Below the pieces are notes generated by a model. The model saw only the letters and a program-made list of their open reading frames with translations, was not told the origin of the DNA and did no database searches. Of a stretch of DNA of 51,249 nucleotides, positions 1 through 7,549 are shown piece after piece. The stretch covers positions 1 to 51,249 of the forward strand of contig QCJE01000007.1 in the NCBI GenBank assembly GCA_003216235.1, read 5' to 3'. Numbering within the stretch: position 1 is the first letter of the stretch; every line of letters begins with the position of its first letter. A program made the position numbers and the translations under genes. Origin of the DNA: Pelagibacteraceae bacterium AG-404-P07 (GTDB lineage: Bacteria > Pseudomonadota > Alphaproteobacteria > Pelagibacterales > Pelagibacteraceae).

Positions 1-449
1 ATTTTTGCTACACCAAATAATTCTGGTTTTATAACTTTATGAAGTATTACCTTAGCACCATTTTTTAATTTTATATTTGATAAAAGTAATTTCGAGAGAT
101 TTTGGCCATAAAAAAAATTATCACCTAAAATCATTGCAACATTTTCTTTGTCAATAAATTTTTCTCCTATTATAAAAGCGTCAGGCAGTCCTCTCGGTTT
201 AGATTGCTCAAGATAGGTTATTTTTATTCCTAGATTATTTCCATTTGGTAAAATTTTTTTATATTGTGCTAGTTGACCTTTATTAACTATTATTAATATA
301 TCTTTAATTTTTGATAACAGTAAAATCGATAATGGATAAAAAATCAAAGGCTTGTCATATATAGGCAGTAATTGTTTATTTACAGCTTTGGTTAACGGGC
401 TCATTCTTGTTCCTTTACCTCCAGCTAATATAATTCCTTTTTTGATCAT
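1..449 (-). CDS. rfbA: Glucose-1-phosphate thymidylyltransferase, 3' part cut by window edge
   Basis: This enzyme joins glucose-1-phosphate to dTTP, the first step of dTDP-rhamnose-type sugar synthesis in the cytoplasm. Reading the minus strand from the ATG at 449 gives about 149 residues before the window ends, roughly half of the usual 290. The start MIKKGIILAGGKGTRMSPLT is the family's nucleotide-binding signature. It is followed by KQLLPIYDKPLIFYPLS, the QSKPRGLPDAF segment and LGDNFFYG, which holds the metal-binding Asp. The start overlaps the stop of rfbB by four bases (ATGA), so the two are translationally coupled. The partial state is a window artefact, not a broken gene. Whether the rest of the dTDP-rhamnose genes follow cannot be seen. 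Confidence 0.93.
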   Translation of the reverse strand, partial: MIKKGIILAGGKGTRMSPLTKAVNKQLLPIYDKPLIFYPLSILLLSKIKDILIIVNKGQLAQYKKILPNGNNLGIKITYLEQSKPRGLPDAFIIGEKFIDKENVAMILGDNFFYGQNLSKLLLSNIKLKNGAKVILHKVIKPELFGVAK

Positions 450-1459
450 TTTTTACCCAATCTATTTATAATATCTTTTTTTGAAAGTGATTTATAGTAT
501 GACTTGTTTTCAAAATACCAGTTTATTGTCAATTGTATTCCTTTAGAAAAATTTGTTTTTGGGTACCATTTAAGTTCTTTTTTAATTTTATTACTGTTAA
601 GAGCATATCTAATATCATGGCCAGGACGGTCTTTAACAAAATTAATTTTTACTCTTTTACCAATTTCAATTATTTTTTTTGAATTTTTTAAAAGTTCTTT
701 TGTGACTTGTAAATTATTTAAGTTTTTATTTGATCCAATATTATAAAATTCACCAATTTTACCTTTGATAAAAACTCTTAGTAATGCTTCGCAATGATCC
801 TTTACATAAATCCATTCTCTAGAATTAGTTCCTTTTCCATATATCGGAAGAGATCTGTTATTTATTATATTGTAAATAAGTTTTGGAATTAATTTCTCAG
901 GGTGTTGTTTTGGACCATAATTATTAGAACAATTTGTTACCATAGCAGGTAAATTATAAGTTCTTATATATGAGCTAACTAGATGATCAGATGCAGCTTT
1001 ACTCGCCGCATATGGAGAACTTGGCTGGTAAGGATAATCTTCATCAGTTCTTCCTTTCAAAACATCTCCATAAACTTCATCAGTTGAAATATGAATTAAT
1101 TTGGATTTATTTTTTTTTGAAAAATTTTTAAAACATTCCAACAAGTTATATACCCCAACAATATTACTTTGAATAAAATTACCTGGGCTATCTATAGATC
1201 TATCTACGTGAGTTTCTGCAGCTAAGTTAAAAATTCCTGATGGCTTGTATTTTTCGAACACTTTACCAATTTTCTTATTCGCAATATCAAGTTTTATAAA
1301 TTTATATTTATTAGATTTTTTAAAATCTTTTGTATTGTAGGTATTTGATGAATAGGTTCCCTTATCTACATTAATGACGTAAAAATTTTTTTTTAATAAC
1401 AGTTCTATGAGATTACTACCTATAAATCCTAACCCACCAGTGACTATGATTTTTTTCAT
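446..1459 (-). CDS. rfbB: dTDP-glucose 4,6-dehydratase
   Basis: An extended short-chain dehydrogenase/reductase that turns dTDP-glucose into dTDP-4-keto-6-deoxyglucose using tightly bound NAD. The 337 residues match the usual length of about 340-360. The NAD-binding TGGLGFIG sits at residues 7-14, NLAAETHVDRSI near 78-89, the catalytic Thr-Asp-Glu in STDEVYGD at 126-128, and YxxxK at Tyr150/Lys154. NNYGPKQHPEKLIP and GKGTNSREWIYVKDH are typical substrate-binding segments. It lies just upstream of rfbA on the minus strand with an ATGA overlap. It is divergent from a glycosyltransferase gene that may use the product, which is an inference from position. The family identification is secure. Confidence 0.96.
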   Translation of the reverse strand: MKKIIVTGGLGFIGSNLIELLLKKNFYVINVDKGTYSSNTYNTKDFKKSNKYKFIKLDIANKKIGKVFEKYKPSGIFNLAAETHVDRSIDSPGNFIQSNIVGVYNLLECFKNFSKKNKSKLIHISTDEVYGDVLKGRTDEDYPYQPSSPYAASKAASDHLVSSYIRTYNLPAMVTNCSNNYGPKQHPEKLIPKLIYNIINNRSLPIYGKGTNSREWIYVKDHCEALLRVFIKGKIGEFYNIGSNKNLNNLQVTKELLKNSKKIIEIGKRVKINFVKDRPGHDIRYALNSNKIKKELKWYPKTNFSKGIQLTINWYFENKSYYKSLSKKDIINRLGKK

Positions 1460-1513
1460 TTTTTGATTTTTACATTAAAAACAAATATTAGTATAGTTGA
1501 GTATATATATATT

Positions 1514-2419
1514 ATGTCAATAACTAGGCAAAATCTTTCAGTGATAATCGTTAGTTACAAAAGTGAAAATGTAATTGAAAATTGTATAAATTCTATTGAT
1601 CCTGAAATTGAAATAATTGTAATTGATAATTCTAATAACAATGAAATGAAAAAAAAAGTTGAGGCTAAGTATCAAAATGTTAGATGTATCTTATCAAAAG
1701 AAAATTTAGGGATGGGGGCAGGAAATAATTTAGGTATCAAGAATGTTAATAAAGATTTTGCATTTATATTAAATCCAGATGTTGTTTTAGAAAAAAATTC
1801 TATAGATGAGATATTTGCAGTATCAAAGGTAATTGATGATTTTGCAGTTATGGCTCCTATTTCAAATAAGAATGAATATCCAAATTATACATTAAAAAAA
1901 AATCATAATTTTGATCTAGTTAAACCTTTCAAAGTCAAAAGTGTTGATGGTTTTGCAATGCTTTTAAATTTAAAAAGATTAAATCATTTTGAAACTTTTG
2001 ATAATTATAAATATTTTGATGAAAATATTTTTATGTATTTAGAAAATGATGATTTATGTAAAAGATTAAATGATCTCGGAGAAACGATTTATATAGTGCC
2101 AAAATCCAAAATTATGCATTTGGGTGGAAGAGCAACGGATATTAAATATGAAAATGAAATTGAACTTTCAAGAAACTGGCATTGGCTATGGTCAAGATTT
2201 TATTATAATAAAAAGCATTATGGTTTTTTTACAGCTCTTTTAAATGGACTACCTTCTTTTATTTCAGCATCAATAAAATTTTTATTATATTCATTGATAA
2301 TGAATAAGAAGAAAAGTAAAATTTACTTTAATAGAATACTAGGTTTTTTGAATGCATTAATAGGAAAAAAGTCTCATTACAGACCAAAAATAAATAATTT
2401 TAATGACCTGGAAAATTAA
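1514..2419 (+). CDS. Family 2 glycosyltransferase (rhamnosyltransferase-like)
   Basis: A GT-A fold glycosyltransferase, probably acting at the cytoplasmic membrane in surface polysaccharide or LPS synthesis. The nucleotide-sugar binding start NLSVIIVSYKSENVIENCI, the metal-binding NPDVVLEKNSI (variant DXD region) and the base-containing YLENDDLCKRL are all visible. Hydrophobic stretches near the C-terminus suggest membrane association. An earlier in-frame ATG at 1463 exists, but it leaves only four bases to the divergent rfbB start and adds 17 AT-rich residues, so I prefer the ATG at 1514 (302 residues). Its position opposite dTDP-sugar genes suggests a dTDP-deoxysugar donor, but the acceptor and donor are not visible. 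The 3' end overlaps convergent apt by 20 bases. Confidence 0.85.
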   Translation: MSITRQNLSVIIVSYKSENVIENCINSIDPEIEIIVIDNSNNNEMKKKVEAKYQNVRCILSKENLGMGAGNNLGIKNVNKDFAFILNPDVVLEKNSIDEIFAVSKVIDDFAVMAPISNKNEYPNYTLKKNHNFDLVKPFKVKSVDGFAMLLNLKRLNHFETFDNYKYFDENIFMYLENDDLCKRLNDLGETIYIVPKSKIMHLGGRATDIKYENEIELSRNWHWLWSRFYYNKKHYGFFTALLNGLPSFISASIKFLLYSLIMNKKKSKIYFNRILGFLNALIGKKSHYRPKINNFNDLEN

Positions 2420-2927
2420 TCAAATTTTCAACTTTATAATCCTTTTTTAAAAGATTATCTGATCCACCTAAGTCAAATAAGTTAATTACAAAAATAAAAG
2501 CTGCAACTTTGCCTTTTGATAATTCAATAAGCTTTGCAGCAGCCTCAGCAGTTCCTCCTGTAGCTATTAAATCGTCAATTATTAAAACAGTTTCATTTTC
2601 ACTAATAGAGTCTTTATGAACCTCAATTGTTGCGGTTCCATATTCTAGTTCAAAATCAACTGAGTGTACATCAGCTGGAAGTTTATCTTTTTTTCTCAAC
2701 ATAATGAAAGGTTTTTTCAAAATATATGATACAGCTGACGCAAACACAAAACCTCTTGATTCTATAGCAGCAACTTTATCAAATTTATATTTTTTTGATT
2801 TTTCAACTATTAGATTAATTGTTTCAGCAAAAGCTTTTTCATCTTTAATAAGTGTTGTTATATCTCTAAATAATATACCTTTTTTTGGATAATCGGGTAT
2901 TGATCTTATAAAGTCTTTTAAATTCAT
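2400..2927 (-). CDS. apt: Adenine phosphoribosyltransferase
   Basis: Converts adenine and PRPP to AMP in the cytoplasm. The 175 residues have the usual type I PRTase layout: a hood start DFIRSIPDYPKKGILFRDIT, IESRGF at 56-60, LRKKDKLP, and the PRPP-binding loop VLIIDDLIATGGTAEAA near 114-130. It is divergent from mtnP with only 41 bases between the starts. That is meaningful because MtnP releases adenine from MTA, the substrate of Apt, so the pair forms a complete adenine-recovery route. Its C-terminus overlaps the end of the convergent glycosyltransferase gene by 20 bases. Confidence 0.96.
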   Translation of the reverse strand: MNLKDFIRSIPDYPKKGILFRDITTLIKDEKAFAETINLIVEKSKKYKFDKVAAIESRGFVFASAVSYILKKPFIMLRKKDKLPADVHSVDFELEYGTATIEVHKDSISENETVLIIDDLIATGGTAEAAAKLIELSKGKVAAFIFVINLFDLGGSDNLLKKDYKVENLINFPGH

Positions 2928-2968
2928 AATAGTTATTTATAAAAGTATAAATAAATTAATTTTTTGAC

Positions 2969-3841
2969 ATGACAATAAATAAATTAGCAATAATAGGTGG
3001 TAGTGGGCTCTATGATGTAGAAGAGTTCAAAAATAGAGAATTATTAGATCTTAATACTTCATGGGGAAAGCCTTCAGATAAAATTTTAAAAACTAATTAT
3101 AATGGTAAAGAGGTTTATTTCTTACCAAGACATGGAAAAGGTCATTTCATTTCCCCATCAAAAATAAATTTTAGGGCAAATATTGATGCTTTAAAACAAT
3201 TAGGTGTAACAGATATTGTATCAGTTTCTGCTGTTGGCTCTTTAAAAGAGGATTTGCCTCCAGGAAAATTTGTTATTGTTGATCAATTTATCGATCGTAC
3301 ATTTGCTAGAGAAAAAACTTTTTTTGACGAAGAGATTGTTGCCCATGTTTCTATGGCTCATCCAACATCTAATGGTTTGATGAATGCCTGTGAAGAGGCA
3401 ATTAAAAAAGAAAAAATTGAATATCAAAAAGGTGGTACTTATGTAGTAATGGAAGGGCCACAATTTTCTACATTAGCAGAATCAAATTTATATAGATCAT
3501 GGAAAGCGGATGTAATTGGTATGACAAATATGCCTGAAGCAAAATTGGCTAGAGAAGCAGAAATAAGATACGCATCAGTTTCAATGGTAACAGATTATGA
3601 TTGCTGGCATCCAGATCATGAAAATGTTGATGTGCAACAAGTAATTAAAGTCCTTTTAGGAAACGCCGCAAAAGCAAAAAATATGATAAAAAACTTAATA
3701 GAAAATTTTGAAAAATATATTGATCCTAAAGATCCGACAAATAATTGTTTAGATGTGGCAATAATAACAGCACCAGAAAAAAGAACAAAAAAAACAATTA
3801 ATAAACTTAAAACTGTTGCTGGAAGAGTTCTTAATAAATGA
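2969..3841 (+). CDS. mtnP: S-methyl-5'-thioadenosine phosphorylase
   Basis: Splits MTA with phosphate into adenine and 5-methylthioribose-1-phosphate. This member of the PNP/MTAP family has 290 residues, the normal size. Visible motifs are the phosphate-binding IIGGSGLYD at 8-16, FLPRHGKGH, the substrate-binding YVVMEGPQFST, GMTNMPEAKLAREAEI and the base-contacting VTDYDCW. It is the first gene of mtnP-mtnA-aldolase-speDE, and its stop overlaps the mtnA start by four bases (ATGA). MTA is the by-product of spermidine synthesis encoded at the end of the same operon, and adenine can go to the divergent apt. Some homologues also accept 5'-deoxyadenosine, which the sequence cannot settle. Confidence 0.95.
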   Translation: MTINKLAIIGGSGLYDVEEFKNRELLDLNTSWGKPSDKILKTNYNGKEVYFLPRHGKGHFISPSKINFRANIDALKQLGVTDIVSVSAVGSLKEDLPPGKFVIVDQFIDRTFAREKTFFDEEIVAHVSMAHPTSNGLMNACEEAIKKEKIEYQKGGTYVVMEGPQFSTLAESNLYRSWKADVIGMTNMPEAKLAREAEIRYASVSMVTDYDCWHPDHENVDVQQVIKVLLGNAAKAKNMIKNLIENFEKYIDPKDPTNNCLDVAIITAPEKRTKKTINKLKTVAGRVLNK

Positions 3842-4908
3842 GAATTGAAGGCAAAGAATATCGAACTATTTGGTTTGAAAATAATGTTGTAAAAATTATT
3901 GATCAAACAAAACTTCCACATAAATTTGTTCTAAAAGATCTTAAAACAGTTAATGATGCTATAAATGCAATAAAAGTGATGGAGGTAAGAGGTGCCCCTT
4001 TAATAGGAGCTACAGCAGCTTATGGATTGGTTTTGGCTATCATTGAAAATAATGACCAATCATTTTTAAAAAAATCAGCAGAAAATTTAATTAATTCCAG
4101 ACCAACAGCCATAAATCTTAAATGGTCTGTTGATAGAATGATGAATAAATTATCAGGTGTTAATAGTGATAAAATTTTTGAAATAGCCAAGAGTGAAGCA
4201 AAAGAAATTTGTGAAGAGGATATAAAGTTTTGTGAAAATATTGGATTAAATGGTCTTAAAATAATTGAAGAAATTTATAATAAAAAAAAAGACACTGTAA
4301 ATATTTTAACACATTGTAATGCAGGCTGGCTTGCAACAATTAATTGGGGAACCGCAACTTCTCCAATATATCATGCACATAAAAAAGGAATTCCAGTCCA
4401 TGTTTGGGCAGATGAAACTAGACCAAGAAACCAAGGAGCTAATCTAACATCTTATGAATTAAATGAAGAGGGTGTAAACAACACAATCATCGCAGATAAT
4501 ACAGGTGGTATTTTAATGCAAAGAGGTAAAGTTGATATGTGTATAGTTGGAACAGATAGAACTTTAGCTAATGGTGATGTTTGTAATAAAGTTGGAACTT
4601 ATTTAAAAGCATTGGCTGCTTACGATAATAATATTCCTTTTTATGTAGCATTACCTAGTTCCACAATTGATTGGAATTTAAAAGATCATAAAGACATCCC
4701 TATAGAAGAAAGAAATTCAGAGGAATTATCACATATGGAAGGTTTTGATGAAAAGGGAAATATTAAGAAAATTCAAATTTATCCAAAAAAAAGTAAGGCA
4801 ATTAATTTGGCATTTGATGTAACGCCAGCAAAATATGTTACTGGTTTAATTACCGAAAAAGGTGTTTGTGAGGCCTCACAAGAAGGATTAAAAAAATTAT
4901 TTAAATGA
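3838..4908 (+). CDS. mtnA: S-methyl-5-thioribose-1-phosphate isomerase
   Basis: Isomerises 5-methylthioribose-1-phosphate to 5-methylthioribulose-1-phosphate. The 356 residues carry EVRGAPLIGATAAYG at 49-63, LTHCNAGWLAT with the catalytic Cys160, ADETRPRNQGANLT at 191-204, and GTDRTLANGDVCNKVGTY with the catalytic Asp240. Cys160 and Asp240 are the same numbers used for the characterised Bacillus enzyme, which separates MtnA from eIF2B-alpha relatives. It overlaps mtnP upstream and the aldolase gene downstream by four bases each, so these three are produced together. The product is a natural substrate for the next gene's enzyme. Confidence 0.95.
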   Translation: MRIEGKEYRTIWFENNVVKIIDQTKLPHKFVLKDLKTVNDAINAIKVMEVRGAPLIGATAAYGLVLAIIENNDQSFLKKSAENLINSRPTAINLKWSVDRMMNKLSGVNSDKIFEIAKSEAKEICEEDIKFCENIGLNGLKIIEEIYNKKKDTVNILTHCNAGWLATINWGTATSPIYHAHKKGIPVHVWADETRPRNQGANLTSYELNEEGVNNTIIADNTGGILMQRGKVDMCIVGTDRTLANGDVCNKVGTYLKALAAYDNNIPFYVALPSSTIDWNLKDHKDIPIEERNSEELSHMEGFDEKGNIKKIQIYPKKSKAINLAFDVTPAKYVTGLITEKGVCEASQEGLKKLFK

Positions 4909-5570
4909 AAAATATAAAAGAAAGAGAGGAAGTAATTGAATATTCAATTAAACTTAATACCACTAATTTATCCCCTTTAAGATCAGGAAACATCTCAGTT
5001 AGAGGTATTGAGGATGATATTGAGGGTTTTTTTATTACTCCATCAGGAAAAAAATACGAATCACTTAAACCAGAGGATATTGTCTTTTTATCTTTAACTG
5101 AGGAAAAAGACTTTTTATCTTGGTTTAATTCAGGCAAAAATCCTTCATCAGAATGGAGATTTCATCAGGATATTTATAAAAACAAATGGGAAGCAAAAGC
5201 AATTGTTCATGCTCATTCACCTAATGCTTCAGCAGTTTCGACTCACGGTAAGTCTATACCACCATTTCATTACATGATTGCTCTAGCAGGAGGCGAAGAT
5301 ATTAAATGCGCTGAATATGCAACCTTTGGAACACATGAACTTTCAATGAATATTGTTAAAGCATTAAAAGATAGGAAGGCATGTTTAATGTCAAACCACG
5401 GTCAGGTTGCATTTGGAGAAAATTTATCTAAAGCATTTGAACTTGCACAAGAGGTAGAAAATATTTGCCAACAATATGTTATTGCTTTAAAGATGGGAGA
5501 ACCCAAGATTCTTTCATTTGCAGAAATGAAAAAAATTTTGGAGAAAGTTAAAAATTATAAAAGTGGATAA
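4905..5570 (+). CDS. Class II (FucA-like) aldolase, probable methylthioribulose-1-phosphate aldolase
   Basis: A zinc-dependent class II aldolase/adducin family protein of 221 residues. It keeps the fuculose-phosphate aldolase layout: SGN at 27-29, the phosphate-binding Ser81-Ser82 with the acid/base Glu83 in SSEWRFH, the zinc ligands His102 and His104 in VHAHSPNASAV, and a third His165 in SNHGQVAFG. Placed directly after mtnP-mtnA with an ATGA overlap, it most likely cleaves 5-methylthioribulose-1-phosphate to dihydroxyacetone phosphate and methylthioacetaldehyde, as in the described DHAP shunt. The alternative is MtnB, a dehydratase of the same superfamily, but no mtnC, mtnD or mtnE genes are nearby and the SSEWRFH loop is FucA-like. 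The family is certain; the exact reaction is inferred from context. Confidence 0.85.
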   Translation: MKNIKEREEVIEYSIKLNTTNLSPLRSGNISVRGIEDDIEGFFITPSGKKYESLKPEDIVFLSLTEEKDFLSWFNSGKNPSSEWRFHQDIYKNKWEAKAIVHAHSPNASAVSTHGKSIPPFHYMIALAGGEDIKCAEYATFGTHELSMNIVKALKDRKACLMSNHGQVAFGENLSKAFELAQEVENICQQYVIALKMGEPKILSFAEMKKILEKVKNYKSG

Positions 5571-5575
5571 TTTTT

Positions 5576-6616
5576 ATGATAAAAGTTGGGGAGCACATCA
5601 CTTTAGACATTATAGGGACAGATAAAGAATATGATCCTTCAGTCTATGAGAGAGTAATTAATGAAATTGCTGAAGCAGCAAAAGTAACAATTCTTAATAT
5701 ATCTAAGTATAAATTTGAACCTCAAGGTTTTACTATATTAGCGTTACTAGCCGAGAGCCATATTAGTTTTCATACATTTCCAGAAAAAGGAATAATAAGC
5801 TTTGATTTTTTTACATGTGGAAAGATAAGCCCATCAATTGCAATTGATATCATTAAAAAAGAATTTAAGCACAAACGAATAGTTAAAAAAGAATTTAACA
5901 GAGATACTAAAGCTTTATATCACGATATTTACAGCTCTTCTGGTCTTCAAAAAGCATACGTAGTTAACGATGTTCTAGAAGATTTTAAATCAAAAGTAGG
6001 CCAACATATAGAAATTTTAGATCTCGAACAATTTGGTAAATCTTTATTTATTGATGGTGAAATCCAAGTCGCTGCCTCAGATGAACATTTGTATAGCTCA
6101 ACTTTTGTTGGTTCAGGATTAAACCTAAATAAAAATAATGAAAGAGCAGCAATAATTGGTGGTGGAGACGGTGGTGTTGCTAGAGAATGTATTTCAAAAA
6201 AATTTAATTTTATAGATTGGTTTGAGCTTGATCCTGAAGTAGTTGAAGTTTGTAATAAACATTTAGGAGATATAGGAAAAAAAGCTACAGAAAAAAATTC
6301 TGTAAAATGTGTTTGGGGAGATGCTTTCGAAAGTATCAAAGCAATTAAAGATGATAGTTATGATCATATATTTGTCGATCTAAATGATGATCAATTTTGT
6401 ATTGATCTAGCAGCAAAAAATATGGACTCACTTGTTCGAATTTTAAAACCAAAAGGAGTTATTACAGCTCAAGTTGGTAGCCAAGATAAAAAACCCCATC
6501 AAGTTGAAAATTGGTTGAATGTATTTCATCATCATTTTGGAAATACTAAATTATCAAGGGTTTATGTACCTAGTTTTGATTGTTCGTGGAATTTCTCTTC
6601 ATCAATAAATCACTAA
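5576..6616 (+). CDS. speD-speE: Fused S-adenosylmethionine decarboxylase-spermidine synthase
   Basis: A two-domain protein of 346 residues. Residues 1-115 are a class 1b AdoMet decarboxylase proenzyme: Glu60-Ser61 is the self-cleavage site giving the pyruvoyl group, with His66 and Cys81 in SHISFHTFPEKG and FDFFTCG. Residues 130-346 are a spermidine synthase: LFIDGEIQVAASDEHLY at about 157-173, AdoMet-analogue loop IIGGGDGG at 193-200, WFELDPEVVEVC at 215-226 and YDHIFVDLNDD at 262-272. The fused enzyme would make decarboxylated AdoMet and pass it to putrescine, yielding spermidine and MTA. It is five bases after the aldolase gene, and its waste product is the substrate of MtnP. Fusions of polyamine enzymes are known elsewhere, and no frameshift is seen. 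Self-cleavage would release the first 60 residues as a separate chain. Confidence 0.92.
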   Translation: MIKVGEHITLDIIGTDKEYDPSVYERVINEIAEAAKVTILNISKYKFEPQGFTILALLAESHISFHTFPEKGIISFDFFTCGKISPSIAIDIIKKEFKHKRIVKKEFNRDTKALYHDIYSSSGLQKAYVVNDVLEDFKSKVGQHIEILDLEQFGKSLFIDGEIQVAASDEHLYSSTFVGSGLNLNKNNERAAIIGGGDGGVARECISKKFNFIDWFELDPEVVEVCNKHLGDIGKKATEKNSVKCVWGDAFESIKAIKDDSYDHIFVDLNDDQFCIDLAAKNMDSLVRILKPKGVITAQVGSQDKKPHQVENWLNVFHHHFGNTKLSRVYVPSFDCSWNFSSSINH

Positions 6617-6673
6617 TTTTTTCTTTTTAAAGTCTCCAATTTGTGAAATACTATTTTTTTATTAAAGGAGAGA

Positions 6674-7504
6674 ATGATGAATATATTTAAAAAAACTATT
6701 TTTTCAGTTTTACTTTCTTTATTGGTTATGGGGAATGTTCATGCTGACAAAATTAGAATTGGAACAGAAGGTGCTTACCCTCCATGGAATTCAAAAGATG
6801 AGTCTGGTAAATTAATCGGATTTGAAGTGGAGTTAGCATACACACTTTGTAGATATATTGGAGAACAATGTACTATAGTTGAACAAGACTGGGATGGAAT
6901 GATTCCAGCATTAATCATGAGAAAGTTTGATGCAATAATGGCAGGAATGTCAATTACAGCAGAAAGACAAAAAGCAATTAGTTTTTCTCAAGGTTATGCT
7001 GACGAAGTTGCATCTTTAGCAGTCATGAAAGGTTCAAGTCTTGAAGGTTTAGACACTCCAGCAGGAATTAATTTAACTAAACCTGACGGAGCTGCCAAAA
7101 AAGCATTAAAAACTCTTACAGCAGCATTAGCAGGTAAAACTGTTTGTGTACAAACTGCTACAATCCACCAAAACTTTTTAGATTCTGGTGATGTTGGAAA
7201 AGTAAATGTAAGAACTTACAAAACTCAAGATGAAGTTAACTTAGATTTAGCATCAGGAAGATGTGATGCTGCATTAGCTGCTGCTGTAGCATTTAGCGAT
7301 TATGCAGAAAAATCTGGTAAGCCAGTTGTATTAACTGGACCAACTTTTTCAGGTGGTGCATTTGGAAATGGTGTAGGTGTTGGTATTAGAAAAGATGACA
7401 CTGAACTTTTGAAAAAGTTTAACGCCGCAATTAATAAAGCGAGAAAAAACGGAGATATTAGTAGAATAGCTACTAAGTGGTTCGGTTTCGACGCTTCTAT
7501 GTAA
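6674..7504 (+). CDS. ABC transporter substrate-binding protein, family 3 (polar amino acid type)
   Basis: A periplasmic binding protein that should deliver a small polar or cationic nitrogen compound to the two permeases encoded next. The 276-residue product has a signal peptide, hydrophobic to about residue 24 and ending GNVHA, then the mature start DKIRIGTEGAYPPWN. That start and GFEVELAYTLC, GMIPALIMRKFDAIMAGMSIT and RQKAISFSQGY are typical of the HisJ/ArgT/nopaline-binding family. AAAGGAG at 6664-6670 is a strong ribosome binding site. The adjacent ATG at 6677 is an equally possible start. Substrate is unknown: basic amino acids, opines or ectoine-like compounds are all handled by this family. 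A hairpin follows the stop. Confidence 0.9.
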   Translation: MMNIFKKTIFSVLLSLLVMGNVHADKIRIGTEGAYPPWNSKDESGKLIGFEVELAYTLCRYIGEQCTIVEQDWDGMIPALIMRKFDAIMAGMSITAERQKAISFSQGYADEVASLAVMKGSSLEGLDTPAGINLTKPDGAAKKALKTLTAALAGKTVCVQTATIHQNFLDSGDVGKVNVRTYKTQDEVNLDLASGRCDAALAAAVAFSDYAEKSGKPVVLTGPTFSGGAFGNGVGVGIRKDDTELLKKFNAAINKARKNGDISRIATKWFGFDASM

Positions 7505-7518
7505 TTCAATTTTAGATT

Positions 7519-7543
7519 TGGCGACTATAATGTATAGTCGCCA
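7519..7543 (+). other. Intercistronic hairpin after the binding-protein gene
   Basis: Perfect 11-base-pair stem with a three-base loop: the arm TGGCGACTATA at 7519-7529, loop ATG, and the complementary arm TATAGTCGCCA at 7533-7543. It fills most of the 45 bases between the binding protein stop (7504) and the first permease start (7550). No T-run follows, so it is not a classical intrinsic terminator. Its likely roles are to protect the 3' end of the binding-protein message and to lower translation of the permease, whose ATG is only six bases beyond the stem. Confidence 0.8.
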
Positions 7544-7549
7544 GTATCT

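Noticed and set aside
504-746. 80-codon plus-strand frame inside rfbB
   Set aside because: Antisense to conserved rfbB sequence, no ribosome site, no recognisable product.
1463-1513. Upstream extension of the GT2 gene from an earlier ATG
   Set aside because: The added 17 residues are not family-like and would leave only four bases to the divergent rfbB start.
2928-2968. Possible SAM- or purine-responsive riboswitch ahead of mtnP or apt
   Set aside because: The gap is only 41 bases and has no structured conserved core.
5947-6339. 130-codon minus-strand frame inside speDE
   Set aside because: It lies wholly inside a well-supported gene and shows no domain or start signal.
6617-6673. Promoter for the binding-protein gene in the 57-base gap after speDE
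   Set aside because: A TTGTGA is present but no -10 box at a suitable distance; only the ribosome site is convincing.
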